A stretch of DNA of 64,000 nucleotides from Clostridium septicum (GTDB lineage Bacteria > Bacillota > Clostridia > Clostridiales > Clostridiaceae), in contig NZ_CP023671.1 in assembly GCF_003606265.1 (NCBI RefSeq), positions 496,001 to 560,000 of the forward strand, written 5' to 3'. A model generated the notes under the pieces. That model did no database searches and was not told the DNA's origin. It saw only the letters and a program-made list of their open reading frames with translations. Made by a program: the position numbers and the translations under genes. Of this stretch, positions 38,067-47,012 are shown piece after piece; the first letter of the stretch is position 1; every line of letters starts with the position of its first letter.

Positions 38067-40571
38067 TTATAAGTTTTGCCATCTTTTTATAATTATATCT
38101 CCTACAATAAAAGTAAATATAGTTGCAATTATTATAGCAATCATACTTGTACTATATATAGCTCCATTTAAAAAATATATAAAACCACCTATTAATGCAT
38201 ATATTAAAATAATTAATAATAGTAGTTTATTTCCTCTATTTATATTTCTAAAGCTAATTTTTGAATTTAGTAATGTATTAAATATTAAGATTCCACCTAT
38301 TATCATAAATAATGCAAATTCATTTTCTTCTGGTAAAATAAATATAGCTCCTGAAACTAATACACTGATTAATCCAAGCTCTAAGAGCACTTTATGTTTC
38401 TTTATATCTACTTTTCTATACTCCATATTTAACAATATTATCGGTGTAAGTAATAAGAAATTCATTAATAATACATTATATTGTTTAAAAATAATTTTAT
38501 CTGATAATAAGTAATTAAAGTTTAAAGCAAAAAGTTCAGCTATAATTCCTAAAACATATATACTTACTGCATTATTTATGCCATTAAATAAAGTCTTTCC
38601 TTCTTCAGTTAATTTATTAAACGCACTAATAATTCCTTTGTCACTATAAACATCACAACTCTTCTTAAAAAAGCCTGTTGCCTCCCCCTTAGCTACGCTA
38701 AAATCAGCTAAATTTACAATAGGCAATTCTCCTAAAGTTTCACCTTCACAAGCTATTTTAAAGCCATCCTCTCTAAAAACATTTACTATACTGGCCTTTA
38801 ATGCTGGTGTCAACCTACAAAAAACCTTTGTTCTTGAAATAACTTTATAAAATTCATCTTTTCCTAAAGATTGTAATTCTATACCTGAAATTACTTCTTT
38901 AGATGATTTTATAAGCCCTACTTCTCTTCCTAATATTTCTCCTGAAATTTTATTTTCATCTGTAAATATTATTGGTAATACACCCTTTTCCTTTATTTCT
39001 TCTATTTCTACTGTAATTCCATCTACTAAAGGATTACTTAATGCTGCTAAGCCTACAAATACTAAATTACTTTCTATATTTTCAGATCTTGATGGCTCAT
39101 AATTAAAACTTCTATATGCAAAAGCATCTGTTACTAAGCCTTCTCTCTTAAAAATCATATCTATCATTTTAATTTTATTTATATCTTCTGATGTAAGTTC
39201 TCTCTCAATTCCATTAACTAATATATGTGTACATACTTCTAATACACTTTCTAATGTTCCTCTAGTATTTGCCCTATATCCTTTATCACCCTTGTTTATT
39301 GTGGTATATATTTTTTTGCTAGAATCTCTTGCAACTTCAAATTTTCTTCTATTTTTTCTCTCTAAATCTAACTTATCCAAACGCCTTTCTCTAGCAAATT
39401 TTATATATGCTACTTCCAGCATATTTCCTTTTGACCATTCAGTATCCCCATTGTATTTTGCATTGTTACATAGCATTGATATATCTAATAATCTTTTATT
39501 ATTTATATCTTTTATATCTATTTTTCCCTTTTCTATAATTTCCTCATTTGTATATATTTTTTCCAAATATAATTCCCTTTTTGTTATTGTTCCTGTCTTC
39601 TCTAAAAAAATAACTTTTATATCTTTTACTGAATCTAACGCTGAAAAATTAATTAAATCATAACCATCTAGTAATAATCTTCTTTTTGTTTCTTTTGTAT
39701 ATTTACTAATTAAATTTGGAAGTGCTATTGTTATTATGCAAAATATACCTACAAAAAATAATTCACTTTTCCCCTTAAAACTACCTGGCAATACTAAAGT
39801 AAAAATAACTTGTACTAAAATTAAACATATACATATCTTATATATTATATTTTCCACTTTAAAAAATAGCGATCTTTTGTTTAGTTTGGAATTGTTTATA
39901 ACTGTTAACATTTTTCCTAGTCTAGTATTTCTTCCTGTTTCAACAACTATTCCTATTCCATTACCTTCCTTTATAACCGATCCCCTAAATAGCATATTAT
40001 GTATTTCTCCTAGAGAAGCTACACTACCATCTAGCTTAGTCTCATACTTATCCTTTAATAAACTTTCTCCAGTTACATTTCTTTCATCTACTTTTAATCC
40101 TTCACTTTCGATTATTCTTATATCTGCTGATATAAATGAGTTTTTTCTGAATCTTACTATATCACCTTTTACTAGCTCTTCTGCTTCTATAATTCTTTCT
40201 ATACCGTCTCGTAATACAGATACCTGTGAGGTATTTAAACTTTGTAATATTTCAATTTCTTTAGCCTTGGTAAATTCATAATATATTTTAAATATTAGAT
40301 TATAAATAAATAGTAATGATGTTATAATTGCCATTATATTAAATTTATTTAATATAAATATTCCAATAATTATAAAATAAAAATATACATATTTTTCTTT
40401 TAAAAAACTTTTTAATATACCTATCCTTCTAATACTACCTGGAGTATCTATTTTATTATCCCCATACTTATCTCTTCTTAAAAGACACTCATCTGCTGAT
40501 AACCCCTTATTTATATCACTTTCTAAGGACTCTACTAATTTTGTAGAGCTAGCACCATAATATGATTTCAT
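38067..40571 (-). CDS. P-type ATPase homologue with lost catalytic motifs (pseudo-enzyme)
   Basis: An intact 834-codon gene with the architecture of a P2-type cation ATPase: Cation_ATPase_N domain, A domain, helices, P and N domains, and a C-terminal membrane bundle. The key motifs are altered. The DKTGT phosphorylation loop reads EKTGT (Glu324), the TM4 PEGLP-like site reads IALPNLI, and the N-domain KGAPE region is not recognisable (about 427-446). The TGD motif is TDE (537-539), and TGDGVND is replaced by the KIACEGETLGELP region (605-617). Only TGES (167-170) and the Lys-bearing LTPALKASIV remain. It is unlikely to hydrolyse ATP. Position between spoVAE and comEC suggests a sporulation link; a terminator separates it from spoVAE, so it probably has its own promoter. 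Confidence 0.9.
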   Translation of the reverse strand: MKSYYGASSTKLVESLESDINKGLSADECLLRRDKYGDNKIDTPGSIRRIGILKSFLKEKYVYFYFIIIGIFILNKFNIMAIITSLLFIYNLIFKIYYEFTKAKEIEILQSLNTSQVSVLRDGIERIIEAEELVKGDIVRFRKNSFISADIRIIESEGLKVDERNVTGESLLKDKYETKLDGSVASLGEIHNMLFRGSVIKEGNGIGIVVETGRNTRLGKMLTVINNSKLNKRSLFFKVENIIYKICICLILVQVIFTLVLPGSFKGKSELFFVGIFCIITIALPNLISKYTKETKRRLLLDGYDLINFSALDSVKDIKVIFLEKTGTITKRELYLEKIYTNEEIIEKGKIDIKDINNKRLLDISMLCNNAKYNGDTEWSKGNMLEVAYIKFARERRLDKLDLERKNRRKFEVARDSSKKIYTTINKGDKGYRANTRGTLESVLEVCTHILVNGIERELTSEDINKIKMIDMIFKREGLVTDAFAYRSFNYEPSRSENIESNLVFVGLAALSNPLVDGITVEIEEIKEKGVLPIIFTDENKISGEILGREVGLIKSSKEVISGIELQSLGKDEFYKVISRTKVFCRLTPALKASIVNVFREDGFKIACEGETLGELPIVNLADFSVAKGEATGFFKKSCDVYSDKGIISAFNKLTEEGKTLFNGINNAVSIYVLGIIAELFALNFNYLLSDKIIFKQYNVLLMNFLLLTPIILLNMEYRKVDIKKHKVLLELGLISVLVSGAIFILPEENEFALFMIIGGILIFNTLLNSKISFRNINRGNKLLLLIILIYALIGGFIYFLNGAIYSTSMIAIIIATIFTFIVGDIIIKRWQNL

Positions 40572-40655
40572 ATTTATTCTTATCCCTCGCCTTCCTACAT
40601 AGATATTTTTATCATTTAATAAATTTATGAATTATATTAAAAAAGACATTAAAAA

Positions 40656-40690
40656 TTACCTGACACTTTATAGTATAAATTGTCAGGTAA
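40656..40690 (-). terminator. Terminator of spoVAC-D-E
   Basis: A 10-bp inverted repeat TTACCTGACA / TGTCAGGTAA with an inner TTTAT/ATAAA pairing in the loop, about 30 bases after the spoVAE stop on the minus strand. Confidence 0.82.
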
Positions 40691-40719
40691 CAAATATCAA
40701 ATTATTCTATTTAATTATT

Positions 40720-41076
40720 TTAAGATTTAGTTTTAGGATTAAAAATACAAGCCATTATATAACCAAAAAATATAGCAGCTGTTATACCAGCAGCTGTTCC
40801 TGATATACCACCTGTAAATGCTCCTATTAATCCTTTTTCATTAACTGCTTTTATTGCTCCTTTAGCCAAGGAATTTCCGAATCCAGGTAAAGGAACAGAG
40901 GCACCTGCTCCTCCAATATCTATAAGTTTATCATATAAACCAAAAGCTCCTAGTATCGCTCCTAGAGTAACAAATATAACTAATATCCTTGCAGGTGTTA
41001 ATTTTGTTGTGTCCATTAATATTTGCCCAACTACACAAATAAGTCCACCTATAATGAATGCATTTACAAATTGCAT
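40720..41076 (-). CDS. spoVAE: Stage V sporulation protein AE (SpoVAEb)
   Basis: Small membrane protein of the SpoVA channel, which moves calcium dipicolinate into the forespore and out at germination. 118 residues with four hydrophobic helices; visible family stretch AFIIGGLICVVGQILMD and LPGFGNSLAKGAI. Homologous to SpoVAC, as is normal. AAGGGAT precedes the ATG. Last gene of spoVAC-D-E. Confidence 0.95.
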   Translation of the reverse strand: MQFVNAFIIGGLICVVGQILMDTTKLTPARILVIFVTLGAILGAFGLYDKLIDIGGAGASVPLPGFGNSLAKGAIKAVNEKGLIGAFTGGISGTAAGITAAIFFGYIMACIFNPKTKS

Positions 41077-41096
41077 TAATATCCCTTCCTTTTTTC

Positions 41097-42125
41097 TTAT
41101 TTTCCTTTATATTCAATTGCTACAGCATGTGCTATTCCTGGAATAGTTTCTCCTTGAAGAGATGAAGTTGTACTCATTAATGCTCCTGTTGATACCAATA
41201 GTACACTTTTAATCTCTTTTCTCATTAACTTTTTATAAAAACATCCAGATGCCACAACTGCTGAACATCCACATCCACTACCTCCAGCATCTGTATTTTG
41301 TACTACATCATCAAATATCATGTCTCCACAATCTACATAATTTTCTCTTATATCATAACCGTATTCCATCATTAACTTATTAGTTATTTCCTTACCTACT
41401 TTTCCTAAATCTCCTGTAGCTATTACATCATAAAATCCAGGTTGTCTTCCTGTATCTTTAAAATGTCTAACTAATGTATCTACTGCCGCTGGTGCCATAG
41501 CTGCTCCCATATTATTTGCATCCTTTATTCCATAATCTTTCACAACACCTGTTGTTACATAAGTTATTTCTGGAAAATTTCCATCTTTAGCAAGCAACAT
41601 TGCTCCTGAACCAGTAACTGTCCATTGACAAGTTGCACATCTTTGGCAACCATATTCTAATGGAAATCTAAACTGTCTTTCAGCTGCACTAAAATGCGAT
41701 GAAGTTGATGCAATTACATGATTTGCAAAGCCTCCATCCATCATCATAGCTGCAACACTTAAAGATTCAGCCATTGTTGAACATGCTCCGTAAAGTCCAA
41801 AAAAGGGTATATTAAGCTGTCTAGCTGCAAAAGAAGATGAAGTAATTTGATTTAATAAATCTCCTGCAAATAAATAATCTATATCTTCTTCTTTTAAATT
41901 TGTTCTGCCAAGAACGCCTCTTATTGCAGTATGCATCATATCACTTTCTGCTTTTTCGTAACTATCTTTACCACAAGTATCATCATTTAAAATTTCATCA
42001 AAATAATCTTTTAACGGTCCTTCACCTTCTTTAGGACCCACTATTGAATATGTAGCTATTATTTTGGGTGGATTACTTAATTTTACGGTATGTTTACCTA
42101 CTTTTTTTGTATTTTGGTTGTTCAT
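41097..42125 (-). CDS. spoVAD: Stage V sporulation protein AD (SpoVAD)
   Basis: Peripheral SpoVA protein with a thiolase-like fold that binds dipicolinate. Family stretches: FGLYGACSTMAESLSVAAMMMDGGFA, RCATCQWTVTGSGA and DAGGSGCGCSAVV. ATG chosen because GGAGG lies 8 bases upstream; an ATG five codons earlier is part of that site. Middle gene of the operon, which in clostridia is the minimal spoVACDE set. Confidence 0.96.
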   Translation of the reverse strand: MNNQNTKKVGKHTVKLSNPPKIIATYSIVGPKEGEGPLKDYFDEILNDDTCGKDSYEKAESDMMHTAIRGVLGRTNLKEEDIDYLFAGDLLNQITSSSFAARQLNIPFFGLYGACSTMAESLSVAAMMMDGGFANHVIASTSSHFSAAERQFRFPLEYGCQRCATCQWTVTGSGAMLLAKDGNFPEITYVTTGVVKDYGIKDANNMGAAMAPAAVDTLVRHFKDTGRQPGFYDVIATGDLGKVGKEITNKLMMEYGYDIRENYVDCGDMIFDDVVQNTDAGGSGCGCSAVVASGCFYKKLMRKEIKSVLLVSTGALMSTTSSLQGETIPGIAHAVAIEYKGK

Positions 42126-42163
42126 ATTAAATTCCTCCATTATGACATATTTATATAAAAGTT

Positions 42164-42634
42164 TTACATAAATACTTTTATAAAATAATATATTATTCCT
42201 ATAATTACTGAACTACCAATTCCATATACTAAGACTGGTCCTGCAATTGTAAACATCTTTGCTGCAACTCCAAACACAAATCCTTCCTTTTTAAACTCAA
42301 TTGCTGGAGCTACTATAGCATTAGCAAATCCCGTAATAGGAACTACCGTACCCGCACCACCAAAATTTGCTATTTTATCATAAATACCAACCCCAGTTAA
42401 TAAAGCTCCTAAAAACACTAAAATTATTGGTAATAATGTTTTTACTTCTTCTTCTGGAAAACCATATTTAAGTAAAAGAAATTGAAAAATCTGCCCAATA
42501 GTACAAATAGCTCCTCCAACTAAAAATGCTCTTGCACAATTCTTTACTATTTTAGGTTTAGGCTCTGCTTCTTTTGTAATAGTTTTAAATCTATTAACTA
42601 TTTGTTGCTCTTTAGCTGAGTGTTTTTTTGCCAT
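42164..42634 (-). CDS. spoVAC: Stage V sporulation protein AC (SpoVAC)
   Basis: Membrane protein of the SpoVA dipicolinate channel; in Bacillus SpoVAC has been proposed to act as a mechanosensitive channel. 156 residues with four or five helices, with CARAFLVGGAICTIGQIFQ and PITGFANAIVAPAIEFKKEG as family markers. First gene of the operon; forespore (sigma-G) expression is expected, but I cannot point to a clear promoter in the upstream gap. Confidence 0.95.
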   Translation of the reverse strand: MAKKHSAKEQQIVNRFKTITKEAEPKPKIVKNCARAFLVGGAICTIGQIFQFLLLKYGFPEEEVKTLLPIILVFLGALLTGVGIYDKIANFGGAGTVVPITGFANAIVAPAIEFKKEGFVFGVAAKMFTIAGPVLVYGIGSSVIIGIIYYFIKVFM

Positions 42635-42726
42635 AACACTATCTCTCCTTTCTCTACCTATAAAGTTTATTATTCCAAAAAAATTTAATAATAAACTAAT
42701 TTTAAATAAGTATTATTTTAAAAATA

Positions 42727-42764
42727 AAAATAGTGCTGTAAAATCAACTTTACAGCACTATTTT
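42727..42764 (-). terminator. Terminator of the spoIIA operon
   Basis: A perfect 16-bp inverted repeat with a 6-base loop (AAAATAGTGCTGTAAA / TTTACAGCACTATTTT), located about 60 bases after the sigF stop on the minus strand. Confidence 0.92.
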
Positions 42765-42823
42765 AGTAATTCTTTCTAAGTAGTTTAATTTATATTTCAT
42801 TTTATTTACCTCTTAAATCAACT

Positions 42824-43579
42824 TCAATCTTGTAATCTATTTCTCATTTGTACTAAAACCTTCTTTTCTATTCTAGATACTTGAACTTGACTTATCCCTA
42901 AAAGTTTTGCTACTTGAACTTGAGTCTTATCTTTAAAATATCTAAGCATTATTATTTGTCTCGCCTTATTATCTAAACTTCTTAAAGCTTCCTTTAATGC
43001 TATTTTATCAATCATGTCTGTATCTTCTTCACATTTTTCACTTAGTTTATCGATTAATAAAACTGGAGCACCATCATCTTGGTGAATCGTATCATAAAGG
43101 TATTGTAAACTATTTGAAGATTCTATTGCAAATAATATTTCTTCTTTATCTACACCAGAAAACTCTGACAACTCTTCAATAGTTGGATCCCGATCCAACT
43201 TTTTTGTTAACTCTTCTTTATCGAAATGTAATTTTCTAGCTAAGCTTTTTACATTCCTACTAACCTTTATCATTCCATCATCTCTTATGAACCTTTTTAT
43301 TTCTCCTATAATCATTGGTACTGCATAAGTCGAAAATTTAACGTTAAATTTAGAATCAAAATTTTTGATTGCTTTAACTAATCCAATAGAGCCTATTTGA
43401 AATATATCCTCATAGTCATATCCTCTATTTAAAAATTTTTTACTAATTGAAGATACTAATGGTAAATTCATTTCTATAACTCTATCCATAGCTTCTTTAT
43501 CGCCAGCTTTAGCTAGAGGTATTAATTGTGAGTTATCGTCATAATTATATTCCTCTCTTCTTAAAATTCCATTCTCCAT
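42824..43579 (-). CDS. sigF: Forespore sigma factor sigma-F
   Basis: First forespore-specific RNA polymerase sigma factor. Region 2 with YEDIFQIGSIGLVKAIKNFDSKFNVKFSTYAVPMI split as usual, region 3, and region 4 helix-turn-helix (KTQVQVAKLLGISQVQVSRIEKKVL). 251 residues. ATG taken over a GTG three codons earlier because AGGTGG is correctly placed for the ATG. Held inactive by SpoIIAB; last gene of spoIIAA-spoIIAB-sigF. Confidence 0.97.
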   Translation of the reverse strand: MENGILRREEYNYDDNSQLIPLAKAGDKEAMDRVIEMNLPLVSSISKKFLNRGYDYEDIFQIGSIGLVKAIKNFDSKFNVKFSTYAVPMIIGEIKRFIRDDGMIKVSRNVKSLARKLHFDKEELTKKLDRDPTIEELSEFSGVDKEEILFAIESSNSLQYLYDTIHQDDGAPVLLIDKLSEKCEEDTDMIDKIALKEALRSLDNKARQIIMLRYFKDKTQVQVAKLLGISQVQVSRIEKKVLVQMRNRLQD

Positions 43580-43588
43580 AAACTCCAC

Positions 43589-44026
43589 CTAACTTACCGT
43601 ATTAAATTTTTTCTTCATTACAACTTTAGTTCCAACTCCTTCTTTACTTTCAACCTCTAAACTGTCCATAAATGACTCCATAACTGTAAATCCCATACCT
43701 GATCTTTCTAATTCAGGCCTTGATGTATAAAGAGGTTCCATTGCTTGTTCTACGTTACTTATCCCCCTTCCTGAATCCTCAATTGTAATGACTACTTCTG
43801 CCCCTACTATATATGCTTCTATTTTTATTATGCCCTCTTTTCTATTTTCGTAACCATGAATTATGGAATTTGTTACCGCTTCTGAAACTGCCGTCTTAAC
43901 ATCCGTTATTTCTTCAACTGTCGGGTCTAATTGTGATACAAACGCAGCTACTGCAACCCTTGCAAATCCTTCATTTTCAGATTTACTCATTAATTCTATA
44001 CTTATTTTGTTATCTACATCTATCAT
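43589..44026 (-). CDS. spoIIAB: Anti-sigma-F factor and kinase SpoIIAB
   Basis: Binds sigma-F in the presence of ATP and phosphorylates SpoIIAA. GHKL ATPase fold: N box [15 protein letters not shown]1 box [10 protein letters not shown]2 box [17 protein letters not shown] chosen with GGAGGG seven bases upstream; the earlier ATG five codons upstream lies within that site. 10-base gap to sigF. Confidence 0.97.
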   Translation of the reverse strand: MIDVDNKISIELMSKSENEGFARVAVAAFVSQLDPTVEEITDVKTAVSEAVTNSIIHGYENRKEGIIKIEAYIVGAEVVITIEDSGRGISNVEQAMEPLYTSRPELERSGMGFTVMESFMDSLEVESKEGVGTKVVMKKKFNTVS

Positions 44027-44041
44027 TTTTAAACCCTCCAT

Positions 44042-44377
44042 TTAAATGCATTCCATTGCTTCATCTACACTACAATAAGAATCTATAATCTTATACATAC
44101 CTGAAATTTCAAATACTCTATTTACAGTTCTATTAACATCTGCAACACAAAGTTTTCCTTCTCTATTTTGCATTTTCTTCAGTCTCCCAATTACCACCCC
44201 AATTCCTGAACTATCCATAAATGTAACACCATTAAAATTTAATATAACTTTTTTTATGTTATCCCTATCTATTCTATCATCTATCTTAACTCTAACTTCT
44301 TCTGCACTATGATGATCTAATTCTCCCATTAAGCTTATTATTAGTTTGTCCATATTTTTATCAAATTTTAAATACAT
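44042..44377 (-). CDS. spoIIAA: Anti-anti-sigma factor SpoIIAA
   Basis: STAS-domain protein that, when dephosphorylated, releases sigma-F from SpoIIAB. The phosphorylated Ser lies in FMDSSGIGVVIGRLKKM, following the conserved LNFNGVTFMDSSG strand. 111 residues. First gene of the spoIIA operon; the proposed ATG follows a hairpin described separately. A sigma-H promoter is expected upstream, but I could not identify a convincing one. Confidence 0.95.
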   Translation of the reverse strand: MYLKFDKNMDKLIISLMGELDHHSAEEVRVKIDDRIDRDNIKKVILNFNGVTFMDSSGIGVVIGRLKKMQNREGKLCVADVNRTVNRVFEISGMYKIIDSYCSVDEAMECI

Positions 44378-44384
44378 ATAAGCC

Positions 44385-44411
44385 ACTCTAAAGAACAAAT
44401 AACTTTAGAGT
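44385..44411 (-). promoter_or_regulatory. Hairpin overlapping the spoIIAA translation start region
   Basis: A perfect 9-bp inverted repeat (ACTCTAAAG / CTTTAGAGT, 9-base loop) ends 7 bases before the spoIIAA ATG on the minus strand, so its second arm covers part of the AGAGTGG ribosome binding region. A stronger GGGAGGTG site lies just upstream of the hairpin. Confidence 0.55.
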
Positions 44412-44505
44412 AATACACCTCCCTTTTCCTTCTTTTTCCATAATTTTAACATATTAGTTTATTCATAGTCAAATATAAAAATTACTATTTTAAATAATAT
44501 ACAAA

Positions 44506-44538
44506 AAGGTAGTTTAATTATTTTAATTAAACTACCTT
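44506..44538 (-). terminator. Terminator of the Lon-like protease gene
   Basis: A perfect 14-bp inverted repeat (AAGGTAGTTTAATT / AATTAAACTACCTT), 5-base loop, directly after the stop codon on the minus strand. Confidence 0.9.
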
Positions 44539-44544
44539 AATTTA

Positions 44545-46842
44545 TTACTCATTTGAATCTATATTTTCATATTTTTTAATTTCTTCTTTTATACTTTCAA
44601 AAAATTCATCTATTGTTTCTCCATCGTCAAGTATCATTGTTTCTATTGCATCATCTAAATTTTCCATAGTATATATATGGAATTTTCCATTTTCTATGGC
44701 ATCTTCAACTTCTGGTATTAATATTAATTCATCTTTGTTACTATTGGGAATAATAACCCCTTTACCATTTTCATCATTCAACAATCTACATATTTTATAA
44801 AACCCTTCTATCTTTTCATTTACTCCACCTATAGCCTGAACTTCACCAAATTGATTTAAAGATCCCGTTATTGCTATATTTTGTCTTATAGATCGTTTGC
44901 TTATTGCTGATAAAATACATACAGCCTCTGCTACTGATGCACTATCCCCTTCTATTAATCCATAAATTTGCTCAAAGCTTAAATGAAAATCAACTGGCAA
45001 TGTTTTATATGGATCTAATATATTGTTTAATAATCCAGTTAGAATATTTATTGATTTTCCATGAATTTTACCACTTAAATTACTTTCTTTATGAATGTCT
45101 ACTATCTTTCCAGATCCTTTATAGGCTACACAGGTTATTCTCATTGGTTTTCCAAAAGAGTTATAGCCCGTATCTAAAACAGCTAGTGCATTTATAGCTC
45201 CAATTTTTTTTCCTGTTATAGAGATTAAAATTTTGTTTTCTTTATACATTTTAGAAAATTCTTTTTCCATCCTCTCTTCTTCATATGCTATTTCAATTAT
45301 ATCCTGTTTAGTTATTATATTAGAATTTTTTTCTTTTGCTAAGTCATTTGATAAAATCATTAATTTTTCTATATCATAATCATCTACATTTATTTTATTT
45401 CTATTGCTAGCTTTTCTTGATAAATATTTTAATACTTCTCGTATTCCTTCATCCTCTACATTCATAAGATCATTTTCTTTAATTTTCTCTTTAATATAAT
45501 TTTTTATATATAAATTGGTGTTTTCTGTAATATTAATTATATTATCAAATTCAGCTCTTAAAGAAAATAGTTTTCTAAAATCTTCATCTGCATTATATAA
45601 AGTATCATAAGTTTCGTAATCTCCAATTAAAATCACTTTAACATTCAACTCTATAGGACTAGGTTTTAAACCATTTATAGGCATTATTTCTGGATATCCT
45701 TTTGAAAATTCATAATTTAATTTACCTGTCATTAAAAACTTCTTCAAATAATAATAACTATAAGGATTAGTTGCTAATGAACTTACTCTTATAATTAAAC
45801 AACCTTCGTTTGCTTTTATTATAGATCCTGGATTAATTAATGATATATCCGTAGTATAAATTCCGTTTTTATTCTCATATTCTATATTCCCCATAAGGTT
45901 ATTTATACTTGGATCATCCTCATAAATAACAACTGGACTAGTATTCAAGCTATTATCTACTAAAACTCTAACTTCATATTTGTTTATTGCTCTATATAGT
46001 TCTTCCTCATCATCTTCTATACTCATGGTATAACATCCTACTATATCATTTTCTATTTCTACAAACATTCTTTCTAAATATTCATATATATTATCATCCT
46101 CTATAAATTCAAGTAATATTTCATCCTTTATATCTTCCATTTCATTTTGTAGAAAATCATAAAACATACTTTTTAATTTTTTAATTGATGTTACTTCTAT
46201 ATCTTTTAGCTTTTCTAATATTCCCTCTGCTTTCCTTTTTAATAATGAAGCTTTTGTCACTATTTCTTCTTTTTTTACTTTCTCTAAATCATCATACTCT
46301 TTTTCAGTCATTATCTTTCCAGAACTTAATGGTATAAATGCAAATCCCTTCGTTGTAACTTTTACCTCAAACCCTTCAGCCTTTGCCATATCCATAAGAT
46401 CTTCAATATAGTCATTCCTTTTACTTTGAATTTCATCTATTAAAGTATCTTTTTCATCATCATTTGAACTAGTATAAAATCCCTCTACTACATCAATGTA
46501 TGAATTTTTTATTTCTTCAACTGATTTTTTCAATTTCTTTCCATTACCATTACCAACCAAAAGTGCCTCTGGTCTTTTATCATCTTCTAATGTAATATAG
46601 CAAATATCTTTTGGAGGTTTTAATCCCTTATACTGCTCCTTTATATACTTTATAAGTTCTTTTAGCTTATACTTTGAAAAGTTTTCTATTAAATATAAAT
46701 TATATCCTTCTTTATTTATATTTAATGACCTTCTAATTTTTCTATAAGCATCTTTTATTTCTGGGATTTCCTCTTCCTCTTGTAAACTTTCTTTAAACTT
46801 AATATCAAATTTTACTTCTTTAAAAGTTAATTCTTTCTTCAT
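44545..46842 (-). CDS. Lon-like protease with degenerate AAA module (LonC-like)
   Basis: A 765-residue protein related to the AAA_32/LonB-type proteases. The C-terminal Lon protease domain has the catalytic pair in EGDSASVAEAV (Ser634) and GGVNEKIEGF (Lys677). In the AAA part the P-loop that should follow GYNIFVxG is replaced (GYNLYLIENFSKYKLKEL, about 46-63). The Walker B strand reads EGCLIIRVSSLATNP (346-360) with no acidic residue where the family has Asp. ATP-independent proteolysis, as described for Meiothermus LonC, is therefore likely. Monocistronic, next to the spoIIA operon; weak ribosome binding site. Confidence 0.85.
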   Translation of the reverse strand: MKKELTFKEVKFDIKFKESLQEEEEIPEIKDAYRKIRRSLNINKEGYNLYLIENFSKYKLKELIKYIKEQYKGLKPPKDICYITLEDDKRPEALLVGNGNGKKLKKSVEEIKNSYIDVVEGFYTSSNDDEKDTLIDEIQSKRNDYIEDLMDMAKAEGFEVKVTTKGFAFIPLSSGKIMTEKEYDDLEKVKKEEIVTKASLLKRKAEGILEKLKDIEVTSIKKLKSMFYDFLQNEMEDIKDEILLEFIEDDNIYEYLERMFVEIENDIVGCYTMSIEDDEEELYRAINKYEVRVLVDNSLNTSPVVIYEDDPSINNLMGNIEYENKNGIYTTDISLINPGSIIKANEGCLIIRVSSLATNPYSYYYLKKFLMTGKLNYEFSKGYPEIMPINGLKPSPIELNVKVILIGDYETYDTLYNADEDFRKLFSLRAEFDNIINITENTNLYIKNYIKEKIKENDLMNVEDEGIREVLKYLSRKASNRNKINVDDYDIEKLMILSNDLAKEKNSNIITKQDIIEIAYEEERMEKEFSKMYKENKILISITGKKIGAINALAVLDTGYNSFGKPMRITCVAYKGSGKIVDIHKESNLSGKIHGKSINILTGLLNNILDPYKTLPVDFHLSFEQIYGLIEGDSASVAEAVCILSAISKRSIRQNIAITGSLNQFGEVQAIGGVNEKIEGFYKICRLLNDENGKGVIIPNSNKDELILIPEVEDAIENGKFHIYTMENLDDAIETMILDDGETIDEFFESIKEEIKKYENIDSNE

Positions 46843-46980
46843 TTTTTCCCACTAGAAAACTATAGTATAATCCATAGTTTTATAGAAGCAGTTCCCCCCC
46901 TTTATTAGTTGATTACTATATTAATATTCTTAATAACTCATTTTAGGGAACGTTTTTTTATTTTAATTTTAAAATAAAAA

Positions 46981-47002
46981 AAAGTACGCAATTGCGTACT
47001 TT
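46981..47002 (-). terminator. Terminator of deoC
   Basis: A 22-base perfect palindrome (AAAGTACGCA / TTGCGTACTTT arms) 11 bases after the deoC stop and followed by T-rich sequence. Confidence 0.85.
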
Positions 47003-47012
47003 ATTTTATTTC

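Noticed and set aside
39736-40281. A 181-codon open frame on the plus strand inside the P-type ATPase homologue
   Set aside because: Antisense shadow; Ser/Leu/Phe/Ile-rich composition typical of the complement of A/T-rich coding DNA, with no start signal.
46885-46905. C-run upstream of the Lon-like gene as a phase-variation tract
   Set aside because: It lies in the untranslated region, about 50 bases before the start codon, and not at a promoter spacing that I can identify.
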